Counted from the first letter of the stretch, positions 44,930 through 58,117 are shown. The stretch: 64,000 nt of DNA from Uranotaenia lowii (GCF_029784155.1 NC_073692.1:66721888-66785887), one strand, 5' to 3'. Made by a program: numbers and translations. The notes: generated by a model from the letters alone, not told the origin.

Positions 44930-46483
44930 GATGGGACACCAAATTAATGAATACAAATGAAACAATAATTATCCAAAAGCCTTCGCTATAATCCCATAAT
45001 GAGCGATAATTCCAAAATCAAATCAATATAGGTATCTTAAGAAATTAAAAACGAATTTGGATTTGGAAAGAATAAAAAAGACGATATTTGCAATCGAAAC
45101 TTGCGTTTTCGAATTGAGAATTGACCACCTAAAATTTGACATATGGATCGAACAAATAATCTGGCAACACTTGCATTCATTCCTTCAGGCCTTGTAATTC
45201 AAGTAAAACAAATAAAACACAACTATACTCTGTAGTTCTCGGCTGCTGTTGATATTTTTTTTTCCTGGTTTCATTCCTGTTCGTTAACAGAAGTGGACCC
45301 AAAGTGTATAATTTGCTAATTTCGAACAGCATTTCTGTCCCGAATGTTTGTCTGTATGTTTAGGCTTACATTTTTTTTTCGTTTCGGTCTGTGCTTTCTC
45401 AAATTTCCTTCTGAGTGCAATAATGGTTGGAAGAAGGTGCACTCCTGTCTCTGGTGCTGGCTGTCGATTCGTGGGTGTTGAAGGTCATCTCCGGGGTCTC
45501 TTTGAGAGATCCCGAATCTGCCACAGGGCTGCAGCCGACTTGTGCAAATTAATGACCGAGAGAAACAACTCCGAAACATCGATAGCCTAATTAAAACTGG
45601 AAGGTATTAATTAAAATTTATATTTTGACATTTTTACAGGATTACCTTTCACGCTTTCGCGTTTCGGGCTTCGGTTCGGTTCGGGAAGTTTTCATGCCGT
45701 TTGGAAGTGATCCGGATACGATCAGCCAAAATGGGCAGAAAATTATACGGGTGACATATGGCGTCACAAAGATCGTACGGATTTTAAATTTACTGGAATG
45801 TGTAATCCTATGGAAACTTTTGCCCCGATCAAAATTTTCAGAATTTATTAAAAGAGAAAAAGATTTAATTAATTTGGGAAATTTTCTTCTCTGCATCATT
45901 TTTTTTTAATTTATGAGAATTATAGTGAATACAAGTAAATTGAATTTATTAAGTTAAAAAAGGTTAATCAAACAGCTTACTCCAACATGATACCTGATGA
46001 TTATTTTAATGTTTTGATATGATCAGTAGGAAATCAAATTCTCTCGAATCAAACTAAACTGTCTTTATCATGCTTCTGAACGATATCGTTCACCAAATGA
46101 CCCAAGCTGAGACCTCGGTGATTTTTGCCCTCCTTCTAAGGGTAAAGCTTAGCTTAGCTTAAAACTTCTTCTATCGGGAGCGAGTTGGTATCATTTGGAG
46201 AATCTTTGAGAAACGACTGTTTTGTTTTGGTTTTTTTCAACAAACATTGATAAACACTGGTAAAACTGATCATCTTCCTGCTTTGAAACGGGAGCTCACG
46301 ATTTAGGAAACCTGCCTCAGCCGGGAACGACAAATCGCACCGGCAGCTTGAAGAAGATTTCCGAAAACTGATCTCCGGGGGGAACAACAAATGAAGATTG
46401 TCTGTTTGTTTGAAAACTAACAAGAAATGATTTATGAAAACAGGTTCGAGGGCCGAGGTGGTTTCGGTTTCCGATTACGGCTG
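44930..46483. other. Unannotated stretch up to the second gap
   Basis: No supported gene. The frame 45348-45590 lies in a GC-richer patch (45420-45560) but has no domain. Frames 45625-45909 (+) and 46154-46423 (-) are unrecognised. AGCTTAGCTTAG near 46147 is a minor simple repeat. Confidence 0.45.
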
Positions 46484-46983
46484 NNNNNNNNNNNNNNNNN
46501 NNNNNNNNNNNNNNNNNNNNNNNNNNNNNNNNNNNNNNNNNNNNNNNNNNNNNNNNNNNNNNNNNNNNNNNNNNNNNNNNNNNNNNNNNNNNNNNNNNNN
46601 NNNNNNNNNNNNNNNNNNNNNNNNNNNNNNNNNNNNNNNNNNNNNNNNNNNNNNNNNNNNNNNNNNNNNNNNNNNNNNNNNNNNNNNNNNNNNNNNNNNN
46701 NNNNNNNNNNNNNNNNNNNNNNNNNNNNNNNNNNNNNNNNNNNNNNNNNNNNNNNNNNNNNNNNNNNNNNNNNNNNNNNNNNNNNNNNNNNNNNNNNNNN
46801 NNNNNNNNNNNNNNNNNNNNNNNNNNNNNNNNNNNNNNNNNNNNNNNNNNNNNNNNNNNNNNNNNNNNNNNNNNNNNNNNNNNNNNNNNNNNNNNNNNNN
46901 NNNNNNNNNNNNNNNNNNNNNNNNNNNNNNNNNNNNNNNNNNNNNNNNNNNNNNNNNNNNNNNNNNNNNNNNNNNNNNNNNNN
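46484..46983. other. Assembly gap (500 N)
   Basis: Exactly 500 N at the edge of the long satellite, where assemblers usually fail. The array is therefore probably longer than shown. Confidence 0.99.
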
Positions 46984-49900
46984 TTGTCATTTTTGTCATT
47001 TTTGTCATTTTTGTCATTTTTGTCATTTTTGTCATTTTTGTCATTTTTGTCATTTTTTGTCATTTTTGTCATTTTTGTCATTTTTGTCGTTTTTGTCATT
47101 TTTGTCATTTTTGTCATTTTTGTCATTTTGTCATTTTTGTCATTTTTGTCATTTTTGTCATTTTGTCATTTTTGTCATTTTTGTCATTTTTGTCATTTTT
47201 GTCATTTTTGTCATTTTGTCATTTTTGTCATTTTTGTCATTTTTGTCATTTTTGTCATTTTTGTCATTTTTGTCATTTTTGTCATTTTTGTCATTTTTGT
47301 CATTTTTGTCATTTTTGTCATTTTTGTCATTTTTGTCATTTTTGTCATTTTTGTCATTTTTGTCATTTTTTGTCATTTTTGTCATTTTGTCATTTTTGTC
47401 ATTTTTGTCATTTTTGTCATTTTTGTCATTTTTGTCATTTTTGTCATTTTTGTCATTTTTGTCATTTTTGTCATTTTTGTCATTTTTGTCATTTTTGTCA
47501 TTTTTGTCATTTTTGTCATTTTTGTCATTTTTGTCATTTTTGTCATTTTTGTCATTTTTGTCATTTTTGTCATTTTTGTCATTTTTGTCATTTTTGTCAT
47601 TTTTGTCATTTTTGTCATTTTTGTCATTTTGTCATTTTTGTCATTTTTGTCATTTTTGTCATTTTTGTCATTTTTGTCATTTTTGTCATTTTTGTCATTT
47701 TTGTCATTTTTGTCATTTTTGTCATTTTTGTCATTTTTGTCATTTTTGTCATTTTTGTCATTTTTGTCATTTTGTCATTTTTGTCATTTTTGTCATTTTT
47801 GTCATTTTTGTCATTTTTGTCATTTTTGTCATTTTTGTCATTTTTGTCATTTTTGTCATTTTTGTCATTTTTGTCATTTTTGTCATTTTTGTCATTTTTG
47901 TCATTTTTGTCATTTTTGTCATTTTTGTCATTTTTGTCATTTTGTCATTTTTGTCATTTTGTCATTTTTGTCATTTTTGTCATTTTTGTCATTTTTGTCA
48001 TTTTTGTCATTTTTGTCATTTTTGTCATTTTTGTCATTTTTGTCATTTTTGTCATTTTTGTCATTTTTGTCATTTTGTCATTTTTGTCATTTTTGTCATT
48101 TTTGTCATTTTTGTCATTTTTGTCATTTTTGTCATTTTTGTCATTTTTGTCATTTTTGTCATTTTTGTCATTTTTGTCATTTTTGTCATTTTGGTCATTT
48201 TTGTCATTTTTGTCATTTTGGTCATTTTGTCATTTTTGTCATTTTGGTCATTTTGGTCATTTTGGTCATTTTTGTCATTTTTGTCATTTTGTCATTTTTG
48301 TCATTTTTGTCATTTTTGTCATTTTTGTCATTTTTGTCATTTTTGTCATTTTTGTCATTTTTGTCATTTTTGTCATTTTTGTCATTTTTGTCATTTTTGT
48401 CATTTTTGTCATTTTTGTCATTTTTGTCATTTTTGTCATTTTTGTCATTTTTGTCATTTTTGTCATTTTTGTCATTTTTGTCATTTTTGTCATTTTTGTC
48501 ATTTTTGTCATTTTTGTCATTTTTGTCATTTTTGTCATTTTTGTCATTTTTGTCATTTTTGTCATTTTTGTCATTTTTGTCATTTTTGTCATTTTTGTCA
48601 TTTTTGTCATTTTGTCATTTTTGTCATTTTTGTCATTTTTGTCATTTTTGTCATTTTTGTCATTTTTGTCATTTTTGTCATTTTTGTCATTTTTGTCATT
48701 TTTGTCATTTTTGTCATTTTTGTCATTTTTGTCATTTTTGTCATTTTTGTCATTTTGGTCATTTTTGTCATTTTTGTCATTTTGGTCATTTTTGTCATTT
48801 TTGTCATTTTGGTCATTTTGGTCATTTTGGTCATTTTTGTCATTTTTGTCATTTTGGTCATTTTGTCATTTTTGTCATTTTTGTCATTTTTGTCATTTTT
48901 GTCATTTTTGTCATTTTTGTCATTTTTGTCATTTTTGTCATTTTTGTCATTTTTGTCATTTTTGTCATTTTTGTCATTTTTGTCATTTTTGTCATTTTTG
49001 TCATTTTTGTCATTTTTGTCATTTTTGTCATTTTTGTCATTTTTGTCATTTTTGTCATTTTTGTCATTTTTGTCATTTTTGTCATTTTGTCATTTTGTCA
49101 TTTTTGTCATTTTTGTCATTTTTGTCATTTTTGTCATTTTTGTCATTTTTGTCATTTTGTCATTTTTGTCATTTTTGTCATTTTTGTCATTTTTGTCATT
49201 TTTGTCATTTTTGTCATTTTTGTCATTTTTGTCATTTTTGTCATTTTTGTCATTTTTGTCATTTTTGTCATTTTTGTCATTTTTGTCATTTTTGTCATTT
49301 TTGTCATTTTTGTCATTTTTGTCATTTTTATCATTTTTGTCATTTTTGTCATTTTTGTCATTTTTGTCATTTTTGTCATTTTTGTCATTTTGTCATTTTT
49401 GCCATTTTTGTCATTTTTGTCATTTTTGTCATTTTTGTCATTTTTGTCATTTTTGTCATTTTTGTCATTTTTGTCATTTATGTCATTTTTGTCATTTTTG
49501 TCATTTTTGTCATTTTTGTCATTTTTGTCATTTTTGTCATTTTTGTCATTTTTGTCATTTTTGTCATTTTTGTCATTTTTGTCATTTTGTCATTTTTGTC
49601 ATTTTTGTCATTTTTGTCATTTTTGTCATTTTTGTCATTTTTGTCATTTTTGTCATTTTTGTCATTTTTGTCATTTTTGTCATTTTTGTCATTTTTGTCA
49701 TTTTTGTCATTTTTGTCATTTTTGTCATTTTTGTCATTTTTGTCATTTTGTCATTTTTGTCATTTTTGTCATTTTTGTCATTTTTGTCATTTTTGTCATT
49801 TTTGTCATTTTTGTCATTTTTGTCATTTTTGTCATTTTTGTCATTTTTGTCATTTTTGTCATTTTTGTCATTTTTGTCATTTTTGTCATTTTGTCATTTT

Positions 49901-51675
49901 TGTCATTTTTGTCATTTTTGTCATTTTTGTCATTTTTGTCATTTTTGTCATTTTTGTCATTTTTGTCATTTTTGTCATTTTTGTCATTTTTGTCATTTTT
50001 GTCATTTTTGTCATTTTTGTCATTTTTGTCATTTTTGTCATTTTTGTCATTTTTGTCATTTTTGTCATTTTTGTCATTTTTGTCATTTTTGTCATTTTTG
50101 TCATTTTTGTCATTTTTGTCATTTTTGTCATTTTTGTCATTTTTGTCATTTTTGTCATTTTTGTCATTTTTGTCATTTTTGTCATTTTTGTCATTTTTGT
50201 CATTTTTGTCATTTTTGTCATTTTTGTCATTTTTGTCATTTTTGTCATTTTTGTCATTTTTGTCATTTTTGTCATTTTTGTCATTTTTGTCATTTTTGTC
50301 ATTTTTGTCATTTTTGTCATTTTTGTCATTTTTGTCATTTTTGTCATTTTGTCATTTTTGTCATTTTTGTCATTTTTGTCATTTTTGTCATTTTTGTCAT
50401 TTTTGTCATTTTTGTCATTTTTGTCATTTTTGTCATTTTTGTCATTTTTGTCATTTTTGTCATTTTTGTCATTTTTGTCATTTTTGTCATTTTTGTCATT
50501 TTTGTCATTTTTGTCATTTTTGTCATTTTTGTCATTTTTGTCATTTTTGTCATTTTTGTCATTTTTGTCATTTTTGTCATTTTTGTCATTTTTGTCATTT
50601 TTGTCATTTTTGTCATTTTTGTCATTTTTGTCATTTTTGTCATTTTTGTCATTTTTGTCATTTTGTCATTTTTGTCATTTTTGTCATTTTTGTCATTTTT
50701 GTCATTTTTGTCATTTTTGTCATTTTTGTCATTTTTGTCATTTTTGTCATTTTTGTCATTTTTGTCATTTTTGTCATTTTTGTCATTTTTGTCATTTTTG
50801 TCATTTTTGTCATTTTTGTCATTTTTGTCATTTTTGTCATTTTTGTCATTTTTGTCATTTTTGTCATTTTTGTCATTTTTGTCATTTTTGTCATTTTTGT
50901 CATTTTTGTCATTTTTGTCATTTTTGTCATTTTTGTCATTTTTGTCATTTTTGTCATTTTTGTCATTTTTGTCATTTTTGTCATTTTTGTCATTTTTGTC
51001 ATTTTTGTCATTTTTGTCATTTTTGTCATTTTTGTCATTTTTGTCATTTTTGTCATTTTTGTCATTTTTGTCATTTTTGTCATTTTTGTCATTTTTGTCA
51101 TTTTTGTCATTTTTGTCATTTTTGTCATTTTTGTCATTTTTGTCATTTTTGTCATTTTTGTCATTTTTGTCATTTTTGTCATTTTTGTCATTTTTGTCAT
51201 TTTTGTCATTTTTGTCATTTTTGTCATTTTTGTCATTTTTGTCATTTTTGTCATTTTTGTCATTTTTGTCATTTTTGTCATTTTTGTCATTTTTGTCATT
51301 TTTGTCATTTTTGTCATTTTTGTCATTTTTGTCATTTTTGTCATTTTTGTCATTTTTGTCATTTTTGTCATTTTTGTCATTTTTGTCATTTTTGTCATTT
51401 TTGTCATTTTTGTCATTTTTGTCATTTTTGTCATTTTTGTCATTTTTGTCATTTTTGTCATTTTTGTCATTTTTGTCATTTTTGTCATTTTTGTCATTTT
51501 TGTCATTTTTGTCATTTTTGTCATTTTTGTCATTTTTGTCATTTTTGTCATTTTTGTCATTTTTGTCATTTTTGTCATTTTTGTCATTTTTGTCATTTTT
51601 GTCATTTTTGTCATTTTTGTCATTTTTGTCATTTTTGTCATTTTTGTCATTATTGTCATTTTTTCATTTTTCCCC
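46984..51675 (-). repeat. 9-bp satellite TTTTTGTCA, about 4.7 kb, inverted relative to 33386-34865
   Basis: Tandem units of TTTTTGTCA (complement of TGACAAAAA) with many 8-bp units (TTTTGTCA) in the first 2.7 kb and a nearly pure run after about 50670. A variant TTTTGGTCA clusters at 48188-48270 and again at 48748-48860 in almost the same order, showing an internal ~560-bp duplication. Edge units decay by 51675 (TTTTTTCATTTTTCCCC). The giant open frames here are phase artefacts. Confidence 0.98.
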
Positions 51676-53352
51676 AGGTTTTTTTTTTCAAGTCATTTTT
51701 GTCATTTTTGGTCTAATTTAAATCACTTTCCCAATTATGGATATGTTCACCGATTTTATGAAATATGGCTTTTTTGTGAACACTTCAATGATTATCTTCA
51801 CAAATTTTTGATCAGGAATCACTTTATGAGTGTTGTCTTGTTCAGGTTTTTATTTCTTCTCTTGACGTAGCAAATTTTCCTTTTTTTAGTCAATTTCAAT
51901 CTTCAAACTCAAAATTGGCATTGAGTTTTTAAAACCCTTTTGCGTAATTCAATACTCCTATTTTGATGACTTAGTTAACGACTGACTGAATGATTGATTC
52001 GATATCAAATATCGTTCCAGCATCCAACATCCTGAAGTAGCAATATAGATCACCCAGACTCGCTACGCAAGTGTGGTCAATTTATTTACGTTCCCAATAA
52101 CCTGTTTTCATGACTTAAAAAGCATGAACTCAATCAAGATAGTTGGCAAAAAAAAAAAATGGTTTGACATCAACCTGTGTGGGAAGGTTTCATGAAGACA
52201 AGTGCTTCAACTTGTTAATTCACTAGAAAGAAAAAAAAACTATGTTTCACGTTGAAAAAATATCGAATGACCAAAACATTTCATTTCGGAAGGTTGAAAC
52301 ACTCCAAAAGGAGTTGTAACTACTCGGTATTAATAAAGCCGGAAACCGTTATCCGCTTGTCTGATCTGGTTTCGATCAAGCTCGTCCCGAAAAGGCCTTC
52401 TGGGCAACCTGGAGCTCCGATTAAATTCACGATTTTCCCAACAACAAGAATTGTTTTGGGTTTCTTCGCCATCGCCTTTCAATAATTGCGTTGGGGAGCC
52501 ATTCCAGCCCAAGCTTTCTTATCTTGGGAATCGTAGCGAAAAATCACGTGCTTTCCTAATTGATTTATGTGGCCTGTAGGTTCTGTTCCCGGTTCAGTTA
52601 GCTTGCGCCTTTCGGTTTCACGATCCATTTGCCTTCACGACTCCGGGACATCAGAGAGGTCAGTTTCGTCGTTCGACTAGCTAACAGCAGGAAGGGTAGC
52701 TCTTGTAGTAGGATCTGGTTCAACCAAAAGTACTTCTGACAGGTTACGATTCGCCCATCATCAGCTGCTACTTTCTTGTATAGGTACTTTTTAAGCCGGT
52801 AGGGAGGCCAGATCAACTGACCGATACAAGATTAAAGGAACCGCAAAAGTTCTTCCCCATGTTCCTGGGGTGGGATTGTAGGACAAGATTTTGTTTGTAC
52901 TGCTGAAAAATTTCGAGGCGGCCCATTTGAGTTTCGCGGATCCACAACACGGTGAAAATGAACTTGTGACCTCTTGCCTTCCGGCATTTTCGTGCTGCCG
53001 TTGTGCGATTACAACTGACTGGAGGTACAAATGTTGGCAGGAAAACAAGAGCAAGTCTCAAATCTGCATGTAAATCAGCTAGGTTTAGCTTATTCTTCTG
53101 TCGTGATATCGATAGGAATCTATGGGGAGCGCTGAAACGGAAAGACATAACAGTCTGAACCAAAAGCCTTTTCTAAGGTGTTCGGAACTTTCTTCATGTG
53201 TTTGGCTAAATAAAAAAGGAATAAAAAAAATATAAGAATTCTTTTTATCATTTAAGCGTGGTGCCAAGGATTCATCAGCTTATTTTGACTAAGTTGGGGA
53301 GGCAATGTATCCAAAGTATACTTTTAGTTTTTTTTTCTATCAGGTCTTGTTA
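51676..53352. other. Unannotated stretch, no gene called
   Basis: AT-rich to 52300, then mixed. Minus-strand frames at 52598-52816 and 52813-53163 fall in a GC-richer block but have no domain I recognise; they could be decayed mobile-element or host sequence. Confidence 0.45.
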
Positions 53353-53354
53353 TA

Positions 53355-54590
53355 AAGGGTGATACGGTCAAAATTTGGTCAAGGGAAAACGCGTGTAAAT
53401 CGGTGAAATCGTTTATTAAAAAAATCAAATTAAATTTCTTTTTCAAGTGTAATTAGTATAAAATTCAGGAAAAATATTCAGTTAGGCTTCCGCTTTTCCA
53501 AATCCGAATTGCCGGGCTAACCCCTGCCATCAGATTTTGTACCTTCTTCGCCGCAGAAAGCCAGTTTGCCTTGAACTGCTGCTCGTCCTTAGCAGTTTTT
53601 TTTGTCTTCTTTAGGTTCCGCTTATCAATAGCTCAGTATTTCTCAATTGGGTGGAGCTCTGGCGTGTTGGGAGGGTTCTTGTCCTTGGGAACCACCTGCA
53701 CGTTGTTGGCGGCGTACAACTCCATGGCCTTTTTACCGTAATGGCAAAATGCCAAATCCGGCTAAAGCAGTGCGGAACAACCGTGTTTCGTCAAGAAAGG
53801 CAGAAGACGTTTATTCAAACACTCTTTCACGTAAATTTCTTGGTTGACAGTCCCGGAAGCTATGAAAATGCTGCTTTTCATGCCACAGGTACAGATGGCT
53901 TGCCAAACCAGATATTTCTTCGCAAACTTTGAAAGTTCATGTGCTTGAAAATATCTGCTAGCTTTCTCCTTCCTTTTGCCGTATAAAACTCCTGTCCCGG
54001 AAGCTGCTTGTAGTCAGCTTTGACGTAGGTTTCGTCGTCCATTACCACGCAGTCAAACTTCGTCAGCATCGTCGTGTACAGCCTCCGGGATCGCGCTTTG
54101 GCCGTCGTATTTTGTTTATCATCGCGATTTGGAGTCACTACCTTCACGGCTGTAGACGATACACCCAGCTTATTTGCGGCATCTCGGAGAGAGAGGTTAG
54201 GGTTTCGCTTGAAACTACCGGCAACTCTCTTTGTCGTCTCAGCGGCTTCCGGTTTTAGATTTCCCCTCGATCCAGATTTCCTGACTGTCGACAAATGTTC
54301 CACAAAAACTTTAATTAAATTTTTAACGGTTGATTTGGCAACTTTTAGCGATTTTGCCAGCTTTGCGTGTGAGTAGCTCGGATTTTCGCGATGCGCGAGC
54401 AAAATTTTGATACGCTGCTCTTCTTCCTTGGACGGCATTTTGACAACTGAAAAGTGAATTCCAGAATCAAAATAGGAGCAACAATCTACACACACACCTT
54501 CAAAAAGTGGGGTTTTCAGGTTTTTTAAATGCAAAATTGAAAGAAATACGTCAAGTTGATATTGACCAAAGTTTGACCGTATCACCCTTT
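53355..54590 (-). mobile_element. Complete-length mariner-type transposon (DD37E)
   Basis: TIRs AAGGGTGATACGGTCAAAAT at left and, inverted, AAGGGTGATACGGTCAAACT at right match over about 27 of 28 bases. TA flanks both ends (53353-53354 and 54591-54592). Its 1236-bp length is normal for mariner-like elements. It contains a single minus-strand transposase with disabling mutations. Confidence 0.93.
53500..54438 (-). pseudogene. DD37E mariner-type transposase, disabled
   Basis: Would cut and paste the element at TA sites. I take ATG 54438 (MPSKEEEQR...) as start; the longer frame from 54585 runs into the TIR. Visible: N-terminal helix-turn-helix (YSHAKLAKSLKVAKSTVKNL) and a second one (LSLRDAANKLGVSSTAVKVV), then the first catalytic Asp in VVMDDETYVKAD. 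A frameshift near 53940 ends the open frame (stop at 53878). In the shifted frame WQAICTCGM continues, then a stop followed by PDLAFCHY with the second Asp, and NPPNTPELHPIEKY with the Glu. I count 37 residues between the second Asp and this Glu, the DD37E spacing known from mosquito ITmD37E elements. A TGA sits right after EKY. At least one frameshift and two stops. Confidence 0.85.
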
Positions 54591-54592
54591 AG

Positions 54593-54953
54593 GAAAAACT
54601 TTTGAAAAAAGGTTAAAAACTCATTTAAGAAACCTGAGTGCTTTTTTGGTAAAACCATGGAATATTAAAAAGATTTTGAAAACAAATGTTTTAAATTTAT
54701 GACAAATTTAGCCTCAACCCGCTAAAACTTTGTCTCCTGAAAAAACAGATGAAGAAGTTTTCTTTCTTTAAGATTTTGTTGATATTGGTCGGTCGTATGA
54801 TCAGTCGGACATCGTCCTGTAGATGGGCAACATCGAGCCCGAAACTGGTCGACAAAAAAGGTAATTTTGAATCCTTTTACCGTTTATAAGAACGTTAAGT
54901 GTCGTGTCTTATAATACGTCGTGTGTTAATTGTGGTCGGTGAATGAATGACTA
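54593..54953. other. Short spacer, no gene seen
   Basis: Unique-looking AT-rich DNA between the mariner and the next TIR element. Confidence 0.5.
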
Positions 54954-55781
54954 CCGTAAACCGGGGTAACATTGATTACCGGGATATTTTTGATCGACAT
55001 CAAATTTTTCCACATAATCATCAATAACCAAGTCTTGAATTATAATATCTCAAAACTTTTTTCCAAGTTTCAAAACCCATAAGTTGATTTTCAAATTGGG
55101 AAAAACTTTGTTGGTTTTTGCAAATTTCAAATGATATTGAAAATGTAATTTCCAAATCTTAAAATATCTATTTTTTCAAAGGCTCGCAAACAAACACTCT
55201 TCCTGATAAAATCAAAGCGTTTTGAAGCAAACAGGTTGATTTATGTTAGAGTTCAACTTTTTTTCTTAGTAAATGTAACGTTTTGGTGTAATTCTTGTTG
55301 TTGTTTGAGGTAAATTTTATTTAAAAAATAGGGGCACTTCCCAAGAGTAAGTCAGTCTAAGGCAGAAGGCTGGAAACCCTATCAAATGGTAAAATTTGAA
55401 GTAAATAATAAATGAGGAATAGTGCGAGGGCCTAGAGAATGAAGGGAAAATTTTATTTATTTTTGTAGTAAACATTTTATTTTTAACTATTTTATGTTAG
55501 GTATTATCAAAGATTTTGTATTCTTTATGATCAAAAAAAACTCGTTAAAACCACCAAAATAGAAACTAATCAATGTAACCCCAAAGCATCAAATTCTAAA
55601 CAAAGACGAAATCGATATTAAAATCAAATTTAAAGAAGTCTAATAAATTTTTGCAACCATGTTTTTCGTTCAAAGGAGTACAGTTCTTGTTTTAAAAATA
55701 TGAAACATACCACATTCTTCTTAACAGAAAAAACAATCGAAAAATATTGAAAAAAGCGATCAATCTTACCCCGGGCTACGG
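54954..55781. mobile_element. Short TIR element CCGTAAACCGGGGTAAC...
   Basis: Left CCGTAAACCGGGGTAACATT and right (inverted) CCGTAGCCCGGGGTAAGATT match at about 20 of 23 bases. It is 828 bp and AT-rich, with no coding sequence. TA precedes the left end, but the right flank does not give a clear target duplication. Its end resembles, without matching, the CCGTCAAACGGGGCAAC family. Confidence 0.65.
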
Positions 55782-55944
55782 AACTCAAGATATTTCTATG
55801 GTATAGTTTGTGAGCCCTTCCTGTATTGGAAAGGGGAGAGGGTGGTGAAGAATTTATATCAATTAATTATTTGATTAATTTAAGCATTTATGAAGCTCAG
55901 AATAAGAGATTTAAAATTTAAAATCTTGAAAACAAATAAAAGTA

Positions 55945-56864
55945 CCGTCAAACGGGGCAACATGCAAAAGCAGGGTTAGATGCAACATTTGTATACCACA
56001 ACACTCATTCAACTTTTATTTCAATATACTGTAATGAAGTTATCATTGAATGAGAACAAATTGTTGATAATATAGTTTTTAACAACGTGAAAGAGTTTTT
56101 TATAGTTTTTGATTGTCATAAAAAATTTAAAAAATCGAGCAATAAATATACAAATTTTTACATTTTTCGATGCCGTGAAAAACTTTACCTAGTATGGCGG
56201 ATTGGCTTAATGATATCACCTACAAACTTTATATTGCTTTCATTATCCTATACCAAGACTGTTGGTGTATAAATATTTTTCGGACAATCACCAAATTTTT
56301 TTAAACAAATATTTTTATAATTCAGTTAGCTGTCTGGGGCAAAATGCAACAAAATTCAAATGAGAACCAAATCTCATAAATCGCGTTTCCATAAATTTCA
56401 TCCATTCTAAGAATTATTTTCATGATTTAAGCTAAAAGAATATTTTGTAGTATATTTTACTCCTAAATGTATGCAGCAGAATAACACTTTTTTCTTAAAA
56501 ATAATTTTGACAGAAAAAATGGAAAATTCAATTCGAACAAAACCAAAAATTACTGCAATTGGTGCATTATGCGTTATGACAACAGAAATGTATCAAAAAC
56601 TATAAATTTTCAAACGTTTTCATTTGATTTTTTATTAATAACTGAGTTTGTTGCAACTTACCCCTTTTTCTTAGCAGGGTGAAAATCGCATGTTTTTGTA
56701 AATTTAAAAATAACTGGTAAAACCAATAATTTTTCTGACTACGTCAGTTTGGTGTCCCCTCAACCTTAAAACTTTTGATGTACAAGAGGTATGATTATCT
56801 GTAAGCATCAAGATTTTAGAAGCCATTGAAGTTGAAAATTGTTGCATGTTGCCCCAGTTGACAG
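55945..56864 (-). mobile_element. CCGTCAA-type TIR element, full copy
   Basis: Left CCGTCAAACGGGGCAACATG and right (inverted) CTGTCAACTGGGGCAACATG form 23-bp TIRs with three mismatches, flanked on both sides by TA (55943-55944 and 56865-56866). 920 bp. Read from the right end it shares with 38797 and 61191 the phrases for CAATGGCTTCT, GACGTAGTCAGAAAAATTAT and CATGCGATTTTCACCC. No transposase; non-autonomous. Frames 56087-56272 and 56704-56994 are not supported as genes. Confidence 0.82.
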
Positions 56865-57004
56865 TATCAAATTTCAAAAAGATAATTTTAGTTTTTTTGT
56901 AATGCAAATTGAGACTCCAGCTGCATCTCTCATTCGAAAGCAATTGCTTTTGCTTTATGCAGTAATTTGATTTTAAAAAATTCTCACAAAACAATTTATA
57001 TTTA

Positions 57005-57068
57005 AATAGTTATTAGCAAAAATTCATTTATTTTTGAAAGGTGAAGCAAAGCACACCAAGTCAGCTAG
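57005..57068 (+). mobile_element. Helitron-like 3' terminus
   Basis: A small hairpin (GGTG...CACC around AAGCAAAGCA) is followed by AAGTCAGCTAG and then T, the Helitron 3' pattern. It resembles the relic at 5911-5940. The 5' end was not found, so element length is unknown. Confidence 0.55.
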
Positions 57069-58117
57069 TGCTTAAACAAAATATTGTTCAAGTAAAATCT
57101 CTGTTCTTTTTATGATAAATAACATGAGGCCTAAAAATTCTCATTTTCGCAAGGTGCAAAGAATTTAAGAACTTTTCATGATTAATGTGGGTGCCTTGAA
57201 TCCAAATATGCAAAAAGTATTTTTTCCTAAGAGTATTTATTTTTTAATTAACTTTTGAATAAAGGTTAAAGTCATTTCAGAAAATAATGCATTTTTTTAA
57301 CAAAATCTAAGAAATGTAAAGTAAAGGTTTGTAAATAATTTATCAACTTTTCTTAAAAACGTTAGTTCTTTTAACTTCCGCGAATAAAATAACAGAAGAT
57401 TTCTATTTGTAAAATACGGAAATTTTAACGATTTGAAAAAAATGGTAAACCCAATTAATTTTTAAACATTTTTGAGAATTTGACAAATTTTTCAAATGAA
57501 ATAAAATATTTTTTCAGGTTATGTTCAGTAGTTTCTCAGGAATACTAGTGATGGTTTGTTGATAAATATTTGAAAACTGTAAAATCTATTCCATATAGAT
57601 CATTTTTTACTATCCATTCAAAATTATTTTTTTATAGAATAAATTATAACAAATTAATTTGGAATCCATTTATATGTAGATTTGTTAGTTTATCAGTAAT
57701 TAATGATTTATTTTACATTGAACTCAACTCAACTTCATTTTAAAATTCCTCCTAAACATCATATCTCAAAAACACGATGTGACTGACAAAATCTGATTCG
57801 AGCGCGAGACGCCAAAATATAGCAAATTTTGAAAACGGTATAAGTGTATAAAATTGATTTCTTTGAATAAGTTTTTTTAATGGAAATATGTTGGTAGTTA
57901 AAACATTTCCTTCTAAATTGTTTAAAATCTTACCTTTTTCATTTTCATGTTTTGTTCTTATTTTCAATTGAATTAACCAAATTTCATAGATTCCTTTATT
58001 TTAGCTTTATCGCATGTTAAAGCCAATTTATAAAAATTTTTTTTTGATAAGTTTGTTTTTCTTTCTCAGTCCTTAATTTTTGTGTTTGCAAAAATCATCT
58101 TCTTGGAAACCTATAGG
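57069..58117. other. AT-rich stretch, no gene seen
   Basis: Very AT-rich with many homopolymers. No feature supported. Confidence 0.5.

Noticed and set aside
46427..51870. Open frames of 1,600-1,760 residues across the satellite
   Set aside because: They are readings of TTTTTGTCA units (LSF, CHF, VIF) and cross 500 N. A 9-bp unit without stops is open in several frames by construction.
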